Below, one piece after another: positions 22,952 through 33,783 of a DNA stretch of 64,000 nucleotides. The notes below the pieces were generated by a model that saw only the letters and a program-made list of their open reading frames with translations, made no database searches and had not been told where the DNA came from. This DNA is from Phragmites australis (Eukaryota > Streptophyta > Magnoliopsida > Poales > Poaceae). Each line of letters starts with the position of its first letter. Within the stretch, counting starts at the first letter, position 1. The stretch is from contig NC_084943.1 in assembly GCF_958298935.1 (NCBI RefSeq), positions 12,827,001-12,891,000 of the forward strand, written 5' to 3'. Position numbers and translations under genes: made by a program.

Positions 22952-24017
22952 TGGGTAACAGGCAGGCTATGCTAGCCTAAAATAAAAAATTTCTACCGTA
23001 TTCACCCAAGAAACTATGCTAATAGGAGATCATGGATCGTTACTGCTCGACGCGTAGTGCAGCTGAAGAAGAGTTAGAGTAGACCAATCCAGCATCGTGC
23101 ATGTCAAACTCCTCGAGCAGCTTCTCGATCAGATCCGTGACCATCACCGCGCAGGTGGTCATGCTCCGCGACCAACTCTGAGGAGGTGGTCATGCTCCTC
23201 GACCAGTTCCACAACCATCTCCCGATCAGGTCTGTCGTGTTGTCCGACCAGATTCGAGTCGTTGCGTTGTGCTCCATGATCAGACGAGCAGGTACGTTGA
23301 CCAGTTTAGCCAGCGACCAGTCCCGAACAAGTCACGATCAACTCGTCGAGAAGATCTGCACCGCAATAGCAGCAGTGCATCTACAGTATCCACACGTACT
23401 GAGCAAAAATGGCAAGCGCCGATGTGCTAGCACCTCACACGCGGCTAGGGTTTTGGGAGATCGTGTAGAAGGTTGCGGCTAGGGTTTCAGAGTGGCTCAA
23501 TCTTGCCACGCCCTATCCACTCCTCTCCTTATAGAGCTCGCCAATGGGCTCCTACGTTGGAAGCCCTTTAGAACTCTAACTTCTTATGGATCACAATCCA
23601 ATCAAAATTCATATATGAATCCAATTCGCATATTTTGTTCCAACCCATTAAGTGTGTGACCTATTAGGTTCATGTACAAATGGCTACGACTCAGAAATCC
23701 TTTCCAAAACGAATTCAATAGTGGTCCCTAGAAGGACATGTTGACTCTTGAGTATACACAAAAGCTCATATCAGTGGAACCTTGATATACACATGCACCG
23801 ATCCCTTCACCTCACGATACCAGCCAAGCTCAAGGTGAGATACGTGCCACCCTTATGAAAGCTCAACCATTCACTTGATCAAGTAGTGGATTCATCATGT
23901 CTAACTCTTTAACTATATTGGCATGGCCATGCACTTTCTCGATCCAACTACCTCGAGAGGCCCAAAGATATCTCTCCCATTATCAAGGAGGGGCATATTC
24001 CATCTTGATTGCTCACA
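22952..24017 (-). mobile_element. 5' LTR of copia element C
   Basis: On the minus strand the LTR starts TGTGAGCAATC at 24017 and ends TTACCCA at 22952, a few bases before the primer site. Length is about 1066 bp. The left LTR of the element begins TGTGAAAGAATATGCC, so it has lost about 9 bases just inside the end. Short repeated phrases (ggtcatgctcc, cgaccag) occur at 23140-23290. Confidence 0.75.
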
Positions 24018-24534
24018 CCCCACGATATGTTTCATGACAAGCCCAAAAATTACCTTTATGACTACCCAGTTACGGAATAGCGTTTGGCAGCCTTAGAGTA
24101 TGCCGCTACACATTCTAGGAATCAATGATGATTTTAGGGCTAAGGATCCTGCAGGTATACCATTTGAGATAACAACTGATGGCACATCATAAATAACAAT
24201 CCCAGTAGTATCTCAAGGTAGGTCTATTGAACATCATGTTATTTAACATAAATATCCACATTATTGACTTGTTATCTCTATACTTATGATCCATGAAATG
24301 TTATCATCAATCAATACATGTGCTGGTCTCATGTATCATCACAATGATATGCGACCAAGGATCGACTAAGAATAACATTATGATATAAACAAAGAGTTTC
24401 ATGAACAAGTCACATACTTGACAATCAATGTAAAAGATATTCATTCTTGAAATAACATATTATTCAAAAGTACATTAACATAGATGTTTGATATAACCAT
24501 CTTTATGATTGCCTCTAGGGCATATCACCTTCAT
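24018..24534 (-). mobile_element. Copia LTR fragment of the Angela/SIRE kind
   Basis: The minus strand begins GGTGATATGCCCTAGAGGCA, which resembles the start of Angela/BARE-type LTRs in grasses (TGTTGG...ATATGCCCTAGAGGCAA). The opening TGTTG is absent. It lies between element C and the 3' LTR of element A. No coding sequence is attached. Confidence 0.45.
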
Positions 24535-25942
24535 TGCCCTAGTTTTTTCTTTACATCCCTTGAAGTCTAAGTTGTAGATGTATGAGTCTCTTGGGTAGAT
24601 ATGCTCAGCCATGCTGTCAGGTTGTTGGGAAGTATCATTTATAGGATTAGTGACAGTGTTGATGGTAAACTTGATATAGTAACATGGAACCCTAGGACTT
24701 AGGCAAGAAGAAAGCTTGATAATTGTGGTTCATGGGGTGGGCTTGTGGATACGTTCCAAGCAAAGGTGTTAGGTTTAGTTGATTATTTTCTTGTTGGATA
24801 GTCTTTGTCCAAGTGTCACATATAAGGCCGGTTCGTGGAAGGACAACCTAAGAAATACCGTAGCAACCACGAGGTCGATATGGGTAAGGCTTAGCATATT
24901 GATTAGACATCTGGCTCGCATCCGTTGGGGTACCAGGACCTAATTGATGGACCATGCTTCGTAGTGATCTCCTGGTAGCACACCACAGGCGTGTGCTAAG
25001 TGTTTCACGAACACAACAACATGAAAATCATGTCTCGTGGGAAAAGCTGGACAACCTCTGCAGAATATAAAATCGGATATACTACCTCTGTTTTGCAATG
25101 TTTATCCACGCACACCATTACGTACAAACCAAGAAATACTGAAATCGAGTGAAAAAATACATAGAGATGACCGTGCTACCCCTAATCAATGCAAGGATGA
25201 GAGCAAATAACTCACCAACGTTCGAGTAAATGCATGCATACACTCAAGGGCATAGCAGTAAAATGAACCATAAAGCATCCTTGGTTACTGCAATGGACAA
25301 ACAATTTAAGACAGATACTCCCGAGACCATGGACAAACATTGCAAAATGGAGGGAGTATTAGCTACGTCCGCGGTCATGGGAGACTTAGATCCTCATATA
25401 TTAGTTGGTTATGGTTGTGATTAGTTAGTTGTGGTTATGGTTTTGATTATGGTACATGTAGTACTAGATGGTTATGGTGGTTAACCTCGGATGATAGTTG
25501 TTGGGTCAATGCTTTTCAATTACATTATTGTTTCTTTACTCGCATTTACACAACTATATCATGAGTTAGTCTATTCTTGTTGAAAGCCTACATACTATTA
25601 CTTTGTCACACTTGCTGAGTACTTCATGTGCTCACCTTGCTATCTCCCACAATACATGTGTTGCTCAGTAAAAAACTTTGAAGATTTCCAAGACGACCTG
25701 GTGTACTCGGAGTGTGTCTTCCGGTCAGTACCTGTAGAGTTGCTTAGTCGCTGATGCTTTCGTCCCACTGCCGTTGTTTAGTTTGCTGTCGTTTAGACAA
25801 TAAAGTTATTTAGTTTAAGTCTTTATGTAAGAGTTGAATGGTTGTAAGTCAAAGTATTGATACTGTAATCTTCACCTGTGACGTTTTTATGTCTGTGAAA
25901 GTTTTTGATACACATAAGCAACACTTGATTTTGTCCGTTAAA
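24535..25942 (+). mobile_element. 3' LTR of element A, second half only
   Basis: It matches 3875-5020 of the 5' LTR collinearly, from tgccctagttttttctttac to ttgtccgttaaa. Apart from small changes it differs by one 275-bp insertion (the MITE at 25082). The first 1.2 kb of the LTR and the end of pol are missing. The LTR terminus GGTATGACA is reduced to about GGTA. Confidence 0.8.
25082..25356. mobile_element. Stowaway-type MITE inserted in the 3' LTR of element A
   Basis: The element is 275 bp. Its ends are ctacctctgttttgcaatg at the left and cattgcaaaatggagggag at the right, imperfect inverted repeats of about 26 bp. Both sides carry the dinucleotide TA (25080-25081 and 25357-25358). The other LTR copy shows the uninterrupted site gatatatcagcc at about 4427, so this is a clear insertion with an empty-site control. 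Stowaway MITEs are moved by Tc1/mariner transposases and carry no gene. Confidence 0.9.
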
Positions 25943-26239
25943 GGTACTCTCCAGATTTTAGTTCAATTTTCAGAAACTAACTTTACAATAGATATTTGTT
26001 CAGTATGTACACATAACCGGTAAAACTATGCTTGTATTATTATAAATTGCAACCATGTACAATTTCCATCTCTTTACAACTCTCCAATCAACAATGAACA
26101 AAATACGAATCACACATGCATACAAATCTCACTCCAACCACTTTACAAAGCACTCTGGTTTCAATGGAATCAATTGGCCCAACTGCGCCCACCATTTCAA
26201 CTCTCCGGCTGAAGCGTGGTTGAAGGGTTCTGCTCGAGC

Positions 26240-26437
26240 AAGCTAGTCAGGATCCTAAGCAAAACAAGTAGAACTCAAGAATTAGAAGGAAGACTGATTC
26301 AATCCAATGCTCATCATTTATTTTTTTTGCTATTAAATCCTTGCAAGCTGGACAGGATCCTCACCGTTGCCCACGGCCAGCGAAAAGCGGTGGTTGGATT
26401 CGAGCAGATATATCCCGCCACTGCTGTTCTTCATCAT
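26240..26437 (-). pseudogene. Possible captured gene pieces, minus strand
   Basis: A minus-strand ATG at 26437 opens a 24-codon frame (MMKNSSGGIYLLESNHRF...) that ends at a donor-like GTGAGG at 26364. Further on, behind an acceptor-like ctgactag near 26243, a protein-like frame (ELKWWAQLGQLIPLKPE) reads into the region to the left and ends at a stop. The two pieces do not join in the same phase without assumption. The family is not recognised. Confidence 0.25.
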
Positions 26438-26439
26438 CA

Positions 26440-27460
26440 GACCACCGGCAGGCAGCCTCCTCTCGCGTAGGACGCCGGCCCCTCAGCCACCCTCCCACGT
26501 CCCCAAATCCCCATGGGCCGCAACCCGCCCGCGGATCCGAGCCGCCAGAAGCTAGAGCCGACGAGACCCGGGTCGGTAGAATCTTGCACGCGACGGAGGC
26601 CGTCTGAGAGCGTCGTCAACCTCAATCCCAGGTAGCTCCGGCTTTTGAGGGAGTTGAGGTCCAGCGTCCGTGAGCTTGAACTCGTGAGCTTTTCGGTCTA
26701 GTCTGGTCTGGTTGGGAGGAGCAGTCTCGGTCTGGTCTGGGAGACCGACTGCTGGTGGAGAGAAGTTGGATCACGGGCACAATGGTCATTTGATATGGTA
26801 TGAATGGATAAATGAAAATTAAAACTAATTATTCTAGGTAAAATGGCAAAGAATCAATGATGACATAGTTTTTAGTGGTAATTTGTCGAAGCCAAAATTT
26901 TGAGTGGTAAATAGTCAAATCCACTTTTTGCGATATCCAATTTTCAATTTTCTCGAGCGTGGCACACCGAGCCGCCACCAGCGTGGGAGCACTGCCTCGT
27001 CAAATACGCCGCACTCACGAATAGACCAACACTGGAGGTTGGGAGGAGCTTCAGCCAGCCTTTTCCATTGGTTTCCCACCGGATTCGCACCGTCACCCTT
27101 CTTCCCCAACTCTGATGGCCAACTCCGCCACTTCACCTATGACACACTCGTCCAGAGCGTCCCTGTCCTGACTGACACCACGGGGTGCTTCGCCGTGTCT
27201 CACTGGAAGTTTTGTGTGTGCCACTTTCCCTTCGGCTCAGCACCGGCCCGATCTTCCATGACGGCCAAGCTCCATCATGCCGCCTCACCTCGTCGCTCAT
27301 CACCTTTCAATCGGGCTCCCTAGACGAGTTCTACTAGGATGTGTTCCCTATGATGTGCTGATCTTTTGGGTGACCACAGTCGACCTGTTGGCTCTGTCGT
27401 TCGTCGCCGGCGACCTTACGCCACTGCTTCCCACGCGCGCTACGACGGAATAGTTGGCCC
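26440..27460. other. GC-rich gene-like patch, origin unknown
   Basis: This 1-kb stretch is far richer in GC than both flanks and has open frames on both strands. A plus-strand frame near 26512 (MGRNPPADPSRQK...) ends at aatcccag|gtagct, a plausible exon-intron edge. A second GC-rich block (26930-27330) has a 139-codon frame. Between them is a short AT-rich link and a ggtctggtctgg repeat. This pattern fits gene fragments captured by a MULE or Helitron, or the 5' end of a decayed host gene. I cannot name a protein. Confidence 0.3.
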
Positions 27461-28559
27461 AGAGAGAATTTTAACCCAGTCAATGACCTCTGGTCCCACC
27501 GGCTGATACTGAGGGTAGAAAGTGCTTGTGTAAAAAGGTTTCGGTGGTTTATTGAATCGGGTTAATCAGAAAATTTCGAAAATGACTTATTGTATAACTA
27601 GTAAATCGACGGAACATTGTATAATTCATAGAAAATGGAAACATGATCCAAAAATTATAGAACCTTTTTTTTGGCATTTTATGATCATATTATATAATAT
27701 AAAAATACCTCTTCTCATGTAAATTGTAAATTAATTTTTGTAGCTAATTAAATGTTCTTAATATTGTTTAATTCACTATCAACACATGGAATATCCAAAA
27801 ATAATGAATCAAATTTATTAGCTTTGTAAAATACATTATGTTTTAGGAAATATACTTGCCAGAATGTTAGAATAGTTTGGCCCGCTATTTTAACATATGT
27901 TTGTTTTCACATTGTTGTTTTGTAAAAATTGTGCAGAAAGGAATAAAAATAATTTAGGGGTAAGATCAATTATAAAATCTTTATTAGCATAAACCTACAC
28001 ATGCAAAATAATGGATGACATGTCAAGTGTATTCATAATACCAAATTTGTTTTAAGGCGCATCTTTTAATTATTTAGTCCTTTTTGGACAACGCCTCGCT
28101 ATTTCTTTTATATCATGAGCACATGCACTTTACTTTCCATGGCGCTTGTTATATCATGTCCATTATTCAATGCACTACCTCCATGCACATTTTCATAGAA
28201 TTTGGATCATGTCTCGTTGTATTACATTCATACTCATTACATTACATGCGCTCTTTCTTTAGAGAACGAAGAGCCGAAGAGCAACGCAGGCGTGATTAAG
28301 GGTGAGCTTGTTGTTGATTGTGAAGCCGAGCACCAAGGTAAGCATCTATACATACTTCACCCTTATTTTGGATTATTGTTGTTGGTTAATTATGATAAGT
28401 TATTGTTATATGTGTGGTATGCATGTTTTAGTGAGTCGATGTTGGGATTATGGGTAGAGCCTAAATTGTTGCATATATTCCTACCTTGATCTTGTTGTTA
28501 TCTTGATTGTTGTAACCCGGGTATCACCATGTAACTGTCCAACATAAAATAAATGCAAT
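27461..28559. other. AT-rich intergenic sequence
   Basis: No convincing gene, LTR end or inverted repeat was seen. Two short plus-strand frames (28084-28299, 28202-28489) have no recognisable features. Confidence 0.4.
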
Positions 28560-28819
28560 ATGCTAAGCAATGCTTAGGTCACTGGTAGAAGTCGAGCGGT
28601 GGATCGTCCATCGTTCATGAACTTTAGGGGTTAATAATGTTTCACAAAATAATCATGATGGGTTGATAAGATTGTGAGGATGAGATGAGATTTGGGCGAA
28701 CATTATGGATGGTTTGGGAAAAGAATCAGATGTCGTAGGCCTGTCTAAATCATTTAAGCATCAATCGTTAGTGTCGTTGACTTAAGCACTTTCCATACTT
28801 TCACAATTTAGTAAATATA

Positions 28820-29524
28820 CGAACAAGGAAAGCTTTCGCTCTGAGGGAAAGCCGAAGGCTCCTGGGTGTCACACGTGTTAGAGGTAAATAATCTTGATTC
28901 TTCCTCATCTCGGGTACAGTATGACCCTATTTATAGCCCGTACTCAACCACTCCATGCTAGGATTTATAGTTTCAACCCCTCAACTGCCGCATTCTCGAC
29001 ATATTCGGGGGTATTATGGTACAATCAAGTACATTTACATAATTACAACTCTGCCCTGTGCAATTAAGTGGGCCTTGACGTCCATTTGTGGTCTTCGACT
29101 AATCTCATGGCTACGCTGAGGGTTCCTCTCCAGCTTCCAACCGAAGGTTCGCCACGACCTTCACTCCTGTCCGCTAGCGCCATGAGTCGATCTTCGGCCT
29201 TCGGCCGAAGATACGCTAGTACCGTCGCACCCTTTGGTCAGCAGAATCGCTGATCAACCTTCGGCTTCCAACCGAAGTCCTGTCGCAGCCTTCGCCGACG
29301 CAGGCGGTAGGAACCGCAGAAGTGCTTTCGGGTTTCGATCGAAGGTCCATCGTGGCCTTCGCCCGCACAGATGGAGGTCATGGGCCAACCTTCAGGCTTC
29401 AACCGAATGTACGCCATGGTCTTCGGCTGCATTTCCTGAAACATCACTGCAATATCTATGAGTGTTTAGCCACTGGTAGACTTCGACTTGCCATACGAAG
29501 GGGGGCAAGAGATCATCCCCAACA
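28820..29524 (-). mobile_element. Tat-type solo LTR, minus strand
   Basis: The minus strand starts TGTTGGGGATGATCTC at 29524, very like the LTR start of element D (TGTTGGGGATCATCTC). It carries the same promoter phrase, gggctataaat, near 28928-28940. The region 29115-29450 has about five imperfect copies of a 60-68 bp unit with ccttcggcttccaaccgaag. No primer site or coding sequence adjoins it. The left boundary is uncertain, and no 5-bp target duplication was found, so it may be truncated. Confidence 0.6.
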
Positions 29525-29995
29525 CTATTATCCCATTGCATACCAATGTTTGGCACCTGATTCCATGGTGTGTTCGTGGAAAAGAGTTTTTTGTGTGTGG
29601 AATGAGATAAAGTGATGAGGGACCTAGTGCGTGCCCTACAGTAGCTAGGTACTTAGCACCATGGAGATGGGCCAACCGTGTGGGAATGGGTGGGAGAAAG
29701 GTTGTCACAGGGGGCTAAACGGATGGACTCATATCATGTGGGTAAAGATATACTCCTCTACAGGGTGTAAGGTCAATTCAAATTATCACGCTCTTGGTTA
29801 TAAGCATGTTTAATATCCATCCGCATCAATTGTAGAGTTATGATGTGTTAGCCAAATTTGTTTGTATGTGGAAAGAAATGAGATGATACTTGAACATTCT
29901 ATGTTATGATGATCATGTTCATATGTTGGCTATGGTTATGTTTATGATGTCATGATAGGATAGTCTAAGTGGTTGAATTATTTTAGTTGCTATAA
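29525..29995 (+). mobile_element. Likely remnant of a Tekay/Del-type LTR
   Basis: The run of phrases gtgggtaaagatatactcctctacagggtgtaag and a later agatggttaaga-like part resembles the central portion of the LTR at 40400-40500 and of element A, but is strongly diverged. It probably formed one LTR with 28560-28820 before the Tat LTR inserted. Assigned on layout only. Confidence 0.35.
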
Positions 29996-30059
29996 CGGCC
30001 TAAATCCTGAACCCAAAAGAAATAAAAATTTATTTTATAAAAGAAACAAAATTTTTGTG

Positions 30060-30064
<5 letters not shown>

Positions 30065-30094
<30 letters not shown>
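30065..30094. repeat. (AT)n microsatellite
   Basis: An uninterrupted run of about 15 AT dinucleotides in AT-rich sequence just left of the MULE. Confidence 0.95.
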
Positions 30095-30098
<4 letters not shown>

Positions 30099-30299
30099 GG
30101 GCTATTTTATAAGTTTTCTATATATAAATAAAAGTGGCTTGAATTTTTTGACTACTTATGTGTGCTTATATACATATATATTAAGAGTATATGTGTTGTA
30201 TATACATGAATATAAGTATAGGATTAAAGAGAGAAAATAAGGAAAAAGAAAAGGGAAAAGAAATGAGAAAACCACCTCGGGCTAAAAATCCGGCCGGCA

Positions 30300-30470
30300 G
30301 CCCACTCTCATCTCTCCCCTACTCAGAGGGCGGGTGGGGCCTTCCCGCCCGGCCTAGAGGCTTACCGCTCCCTGAGGGGGCGGGTAGAGCTCCTTACCGC
30401 CCTCTCAGGGGGCGGTAAGGGCTCCTCCCCGCCCTCTCAAGGGGCGGTAAGGGCTCCTCCCCGCCCGCCG
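30300..30470. repeat. GC-rich palindrome cluster at the left flank of MULE 1
   Basis: Several near-palindromes of the type ccgccctctcagggggcgg occur in a row, joined by taagggctcc. Each can fold as a short hairpin. A similar cluster lies on the other side of the MULE (38110-38235). They may be part of a diverged terminal inverted repeat or subterminal binding sites. Confidence 0.7.
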
Positions 30471-30499
30471 CGCCGCACCACCCGCCCGCGCCCTGCTGC

Positions 30500-30507
30500 T
30501 ATAAAAA
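30500..30507 (+). promoter_or_regulatory. TATA box of the MULE 1 transposase gene
   Basis: tataaaaa, followed by a purine-rich leader (gagaggagaagagagg) and an AT-rich intron that ends with the acceptor ttttcag at 31030, three bases before the start codon. MULE 2 has the same arrangement at 62020. Confidence 0.55.
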
Positions 30508-30779
30508 GGCCAAAAATTGGCCAAAAAACCATAAAAATCCGAAAAAAGGAAAAGTTGAGAAGAGAGAGGAGAAGAGAGGAGAGGGGAGGGGAGGAAGAGA
30601 GGTCGGCGAAGCCCTGCTGCATTTGGGCCGCGGATTTGAAGAAAAATTTCGGGTAAATCTTTTTTTCCTTTTTATTGTTTTTAATTAGTGCAGTAGTAGT
30701 ATATGACATAGATTTTAGACATTTATGACCGAGGGTTTAGAAAATTATCAAATTTAGTTAGAAAATGGTACGATAGCAG

Positions 30780-30900
30780 TTCAATATAGAATATTATTTT
30801 TAGTATATTATTTTCAGTATGTTATCTATAGTATATTGTTTTTAGTCTATTATTTTCAGCATGTTATTTGTAGTATATTATTTTTAGTATATTATTTGTA
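30780..30900. repeat. AT-rich imperfect tandem repeats in the 5' intron of MULE 1
   Basis: tagtatattattttt and close variants recur about five times with spacing near 20 bp. They sit within the inferred 5'-untranslated intron. Confidence 0.55.
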
Positions 30901-31032
30901 CCTGCGGACGTAGGAGGCAACAGTAGATGATAATTTGCGAACCTAGGGTAGCATTTAAAAATTATTTTATCCGATAATCAGAAATATAGTTTGTTGTCTT
31001 AACATGGGTTATGTTTGCGGGTGTTTTCAGGG

Positions 31033-33644
31033 ATGGCAGATAAATTAATTTTTCAGATATATTATAGTGACAGTGAAATTAGGTACGGTCCCAACGGTGT
31101 AGATCTGTCTGGATTTCGTCATGTCATGAAGGGGCTTAGTAAAGCTAATGAGAGACTATTGTGGGTGTGTGCAAATGGCTCATGCGGTTTTTCCAACTGG
31201 ATCTGTAGCAATATGAGCTGAAGTTAAAAGCTGTCCTGAGCCATGCTAGTCATGGATACTTTGGTGAGCTTGTTCCCATCGAAGCCACATCAACTTGGAG
31301 GCAGTATGTAGATATATACTGTGAACGTAGCCTGCCGCTTGTTTTGTTAGCTGAGGCGTACCTGAAAGATCAAAATGAGGTGAACTCTGCAGAAGCAGTA
31401 GCATGACCAAGTGAGGCAGTGGAAGATGAGTCAGAGACGGCTAATGTAGGGTCCAGGGAGGAGGTTGGTGATGTTCCAGAGCTGCAGCCGATGGGTGTAG
31501 CTGATGAAGGGGAGCACATCCCTAGCATCATTGAAGATATGGATTTGGAGGATGAAGAGTTGGAGGAAGGCCTTGCCGATGGGGATTCTTCTGATGAGGA
31601 GGGTAATGCTCCAGTTCCTGCAGAGTGGCGGGATCAAGAATTTTCGAAGTTGGTGGTTAGCGAGGCTGACCAGACACCGTAGCAGTACTATGAGAATGAG
31701 GTGTCACAGGGTGCTATGTACTCTACAAAAGAGGCAGTTATTGATGCAGTGAAATTCTAGTCATTGTCTCTTCGTAGGCAATTCAAGGTTGTTAAATCAA
31801 GTAAAAGAGAGTATGATGTGAAGTGCTTGGTGCCTCAGTGCCCTTGGCGGGTGCACGCATTTAGAGGGAAATGGGCAGACTACTGACAATGCTCAATAGT
31901 TAAGGAACATAATGGTCACATTGAGGAAATAGAGTTCGCCCACCGGAACCTGTCTTCTGCTTTTATTGCAAATGTTATGTACGGAGAGATTGTGGACAAC
32001 CTAAGGTATGAGCCACGATCAATAATCCGTGCTATTGAGCAAAGGCTCCAGTACACAATAAACTATGCGAAGGCATGGAGGGCGAAACAAAAGGCTATTG
32101 AGATGAGGTTCGGTACATATGAAGATTCGTATCACAATCTACCTCGTCAATTAGCCACAATTTGTGCAAGAAATCCAGGCAGTTACTATGATATCAAGCA
32201 TTACCCCTCTACTGATGTAGAGTACAGCAGAAAAAGAGTGTTGTAGCGTGCTTTCTTTGCATTCGCTGCAACTATCAAAGCATTTAGATATTGCTGACCC
32301 ATCATATGCCTAGATGGAACATTCCTGACTGGGAAGTACAAAGGGCAGATTTTGTCTGCGATAGGGGTCGACGGTAACAACCAAGTCCTGCCACTAGGGT
32401 TTGCGTTCGTGGAGAGTGAGAACGGGGACAGCTGGTATTGGTTCCTAGAGCGGGTTAAGCACGCAATTGTTCTTGACCGACCAGATGTGTGTCTCATTCA
32501 TGATAGACATGCAGGATTATTGCAAGCTTTGCTGGATATGCAACATGGTAGCATGCGACGGGGTGTACCAGTACAGTGGCCAGATCTCAAAAGCAGGTGG
32601 TGCATGTGCCATATGGGTGCGAACTTCTACAGACAGTTTAAAAACAAAGAGTTAATGAAGCTCTTCAAGAAGTTGTGCAGTCAGAACCAGCAACGTAAGT
32701 TCAATGCATTATGGGCAAGACTTGATGAACTGACTCTAAAACAAACTGCGGAGGCTGCACCTAACGGTGACGAACCAATAGCTCTCGGTCCTCTCCCAAC
32801 CGATACTCCGCAGATTGTAAGGACATCGGGCTCATCTATTAGGAGCTTCTCACAGTGGATACGCAATGAGCCGAATGAAAAATGGGCTCTGCTGTACGAC
32901 AGTGGTGGTGCCAGGTATGGAGTAATGACTACAAACTTTGCAGAGGTTTATAACTGGGTCATGAGAGGAATGAGGTCCCTACCACTAGTTGGAATTGTAG
33001 AAGGCATTTTGCATGGGACCTGCAAGTACTTCATTGATCAGTATGCAGCTGCTAAGGTTGTAATGGAGGACAATCGTATGCTTTACGGGCGGATGCTATG
33101 TGAGTATATGGAGAAGGTAAATAGGAAGGCCCACATGCATCGCGCAAATCAAGAGGGCACTGCAGAGCACAGGTTCAGTGTCCTGTGTTGGGATAAGGGT
33201 CGGAGGGGGGGTAGACGTGAGCGGCATGTTCAAGAGTGTGTGCTAAGGAGTGGGACATGCATATGTAGTTGTTAGAAGCCACAATTACTCCACAAACCTT
33301 GTACACACGTCATAGCTGCGTGCGCGGAGCACCATATGCTTCCCAGACAATATGTGTCACAATATTTCATGAAAGATCAAATACTGAACACCTGGAACCA
33401 GGAGCTGTATGGTTACGGTATTGTTGACACTTTTACAAGTAACCCAGGGCCTGCAAGAATATATGTGCCTGATTTGGGAAAGATGAAGAACGCACCGGGC
33501 CGAAGACAAACTCGTCAGATTCGCAACGATATGGATGAATCCGAGGCTGGCCCTAGGATTAAGCGATGCAGTCAGTGCAATGAAGTAGGTCACACTTATA
33601 AATATTGTCCCAAAATTGCAGGCGGTGATGCACCTGTTGTCTAG
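31033..33644 (+). pseudogene. MuDR-type transposase of MULE 1 (mudrA-like)
   Basis: The product would bind the terminal repeats and cut and join MULE DNA. The start MADKLIFQIYYSDSEIRYG (31033) follows a splice acceptor. After one frame change near 31165 a single frame runs to 33644, about 870 codons. Order: acidic linker (31420-31680); MULE N-terminal zinc domain (KREYDVKC, WRVHAFRGKW, about 31800-31880); DDE core with D in CLDGTFL (32313), D in HDRHAG (32502) and E in TTNFAEVYN (32943); SWIM finger CICSC...KPCTHV (about 33253-33325); CCHC knuckle CSQCNEVGHTYKYC (about 33565-33605). In-frame stops interrupt it near 31206, 31407, 31680, 31758, 31884, 32243, 32296 and 33273. Domains are otherwise well kept, so decay is recent. 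Confidence 0.9.
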
Positions 33645-33783
33645 GTGAGCTTCATGTGTGTTGAGCTAGTTTTGTACCATTTTAATATTTGTTAATTTCG
33701 CATATAGTTAATTTGCATTCAAAGTATATTGTTGTTGTATTTATTTATCAATGTATTAATGTACATGTCTTTCAAATGCAGAG

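Noticed and set aside
25943..25947. GGTAC as a proven target-site duplication of element A (with 2643-2647)
   Set aside because: The LTR's own end contains GGTA, so only one base is independent support. Kept as a possibility only.
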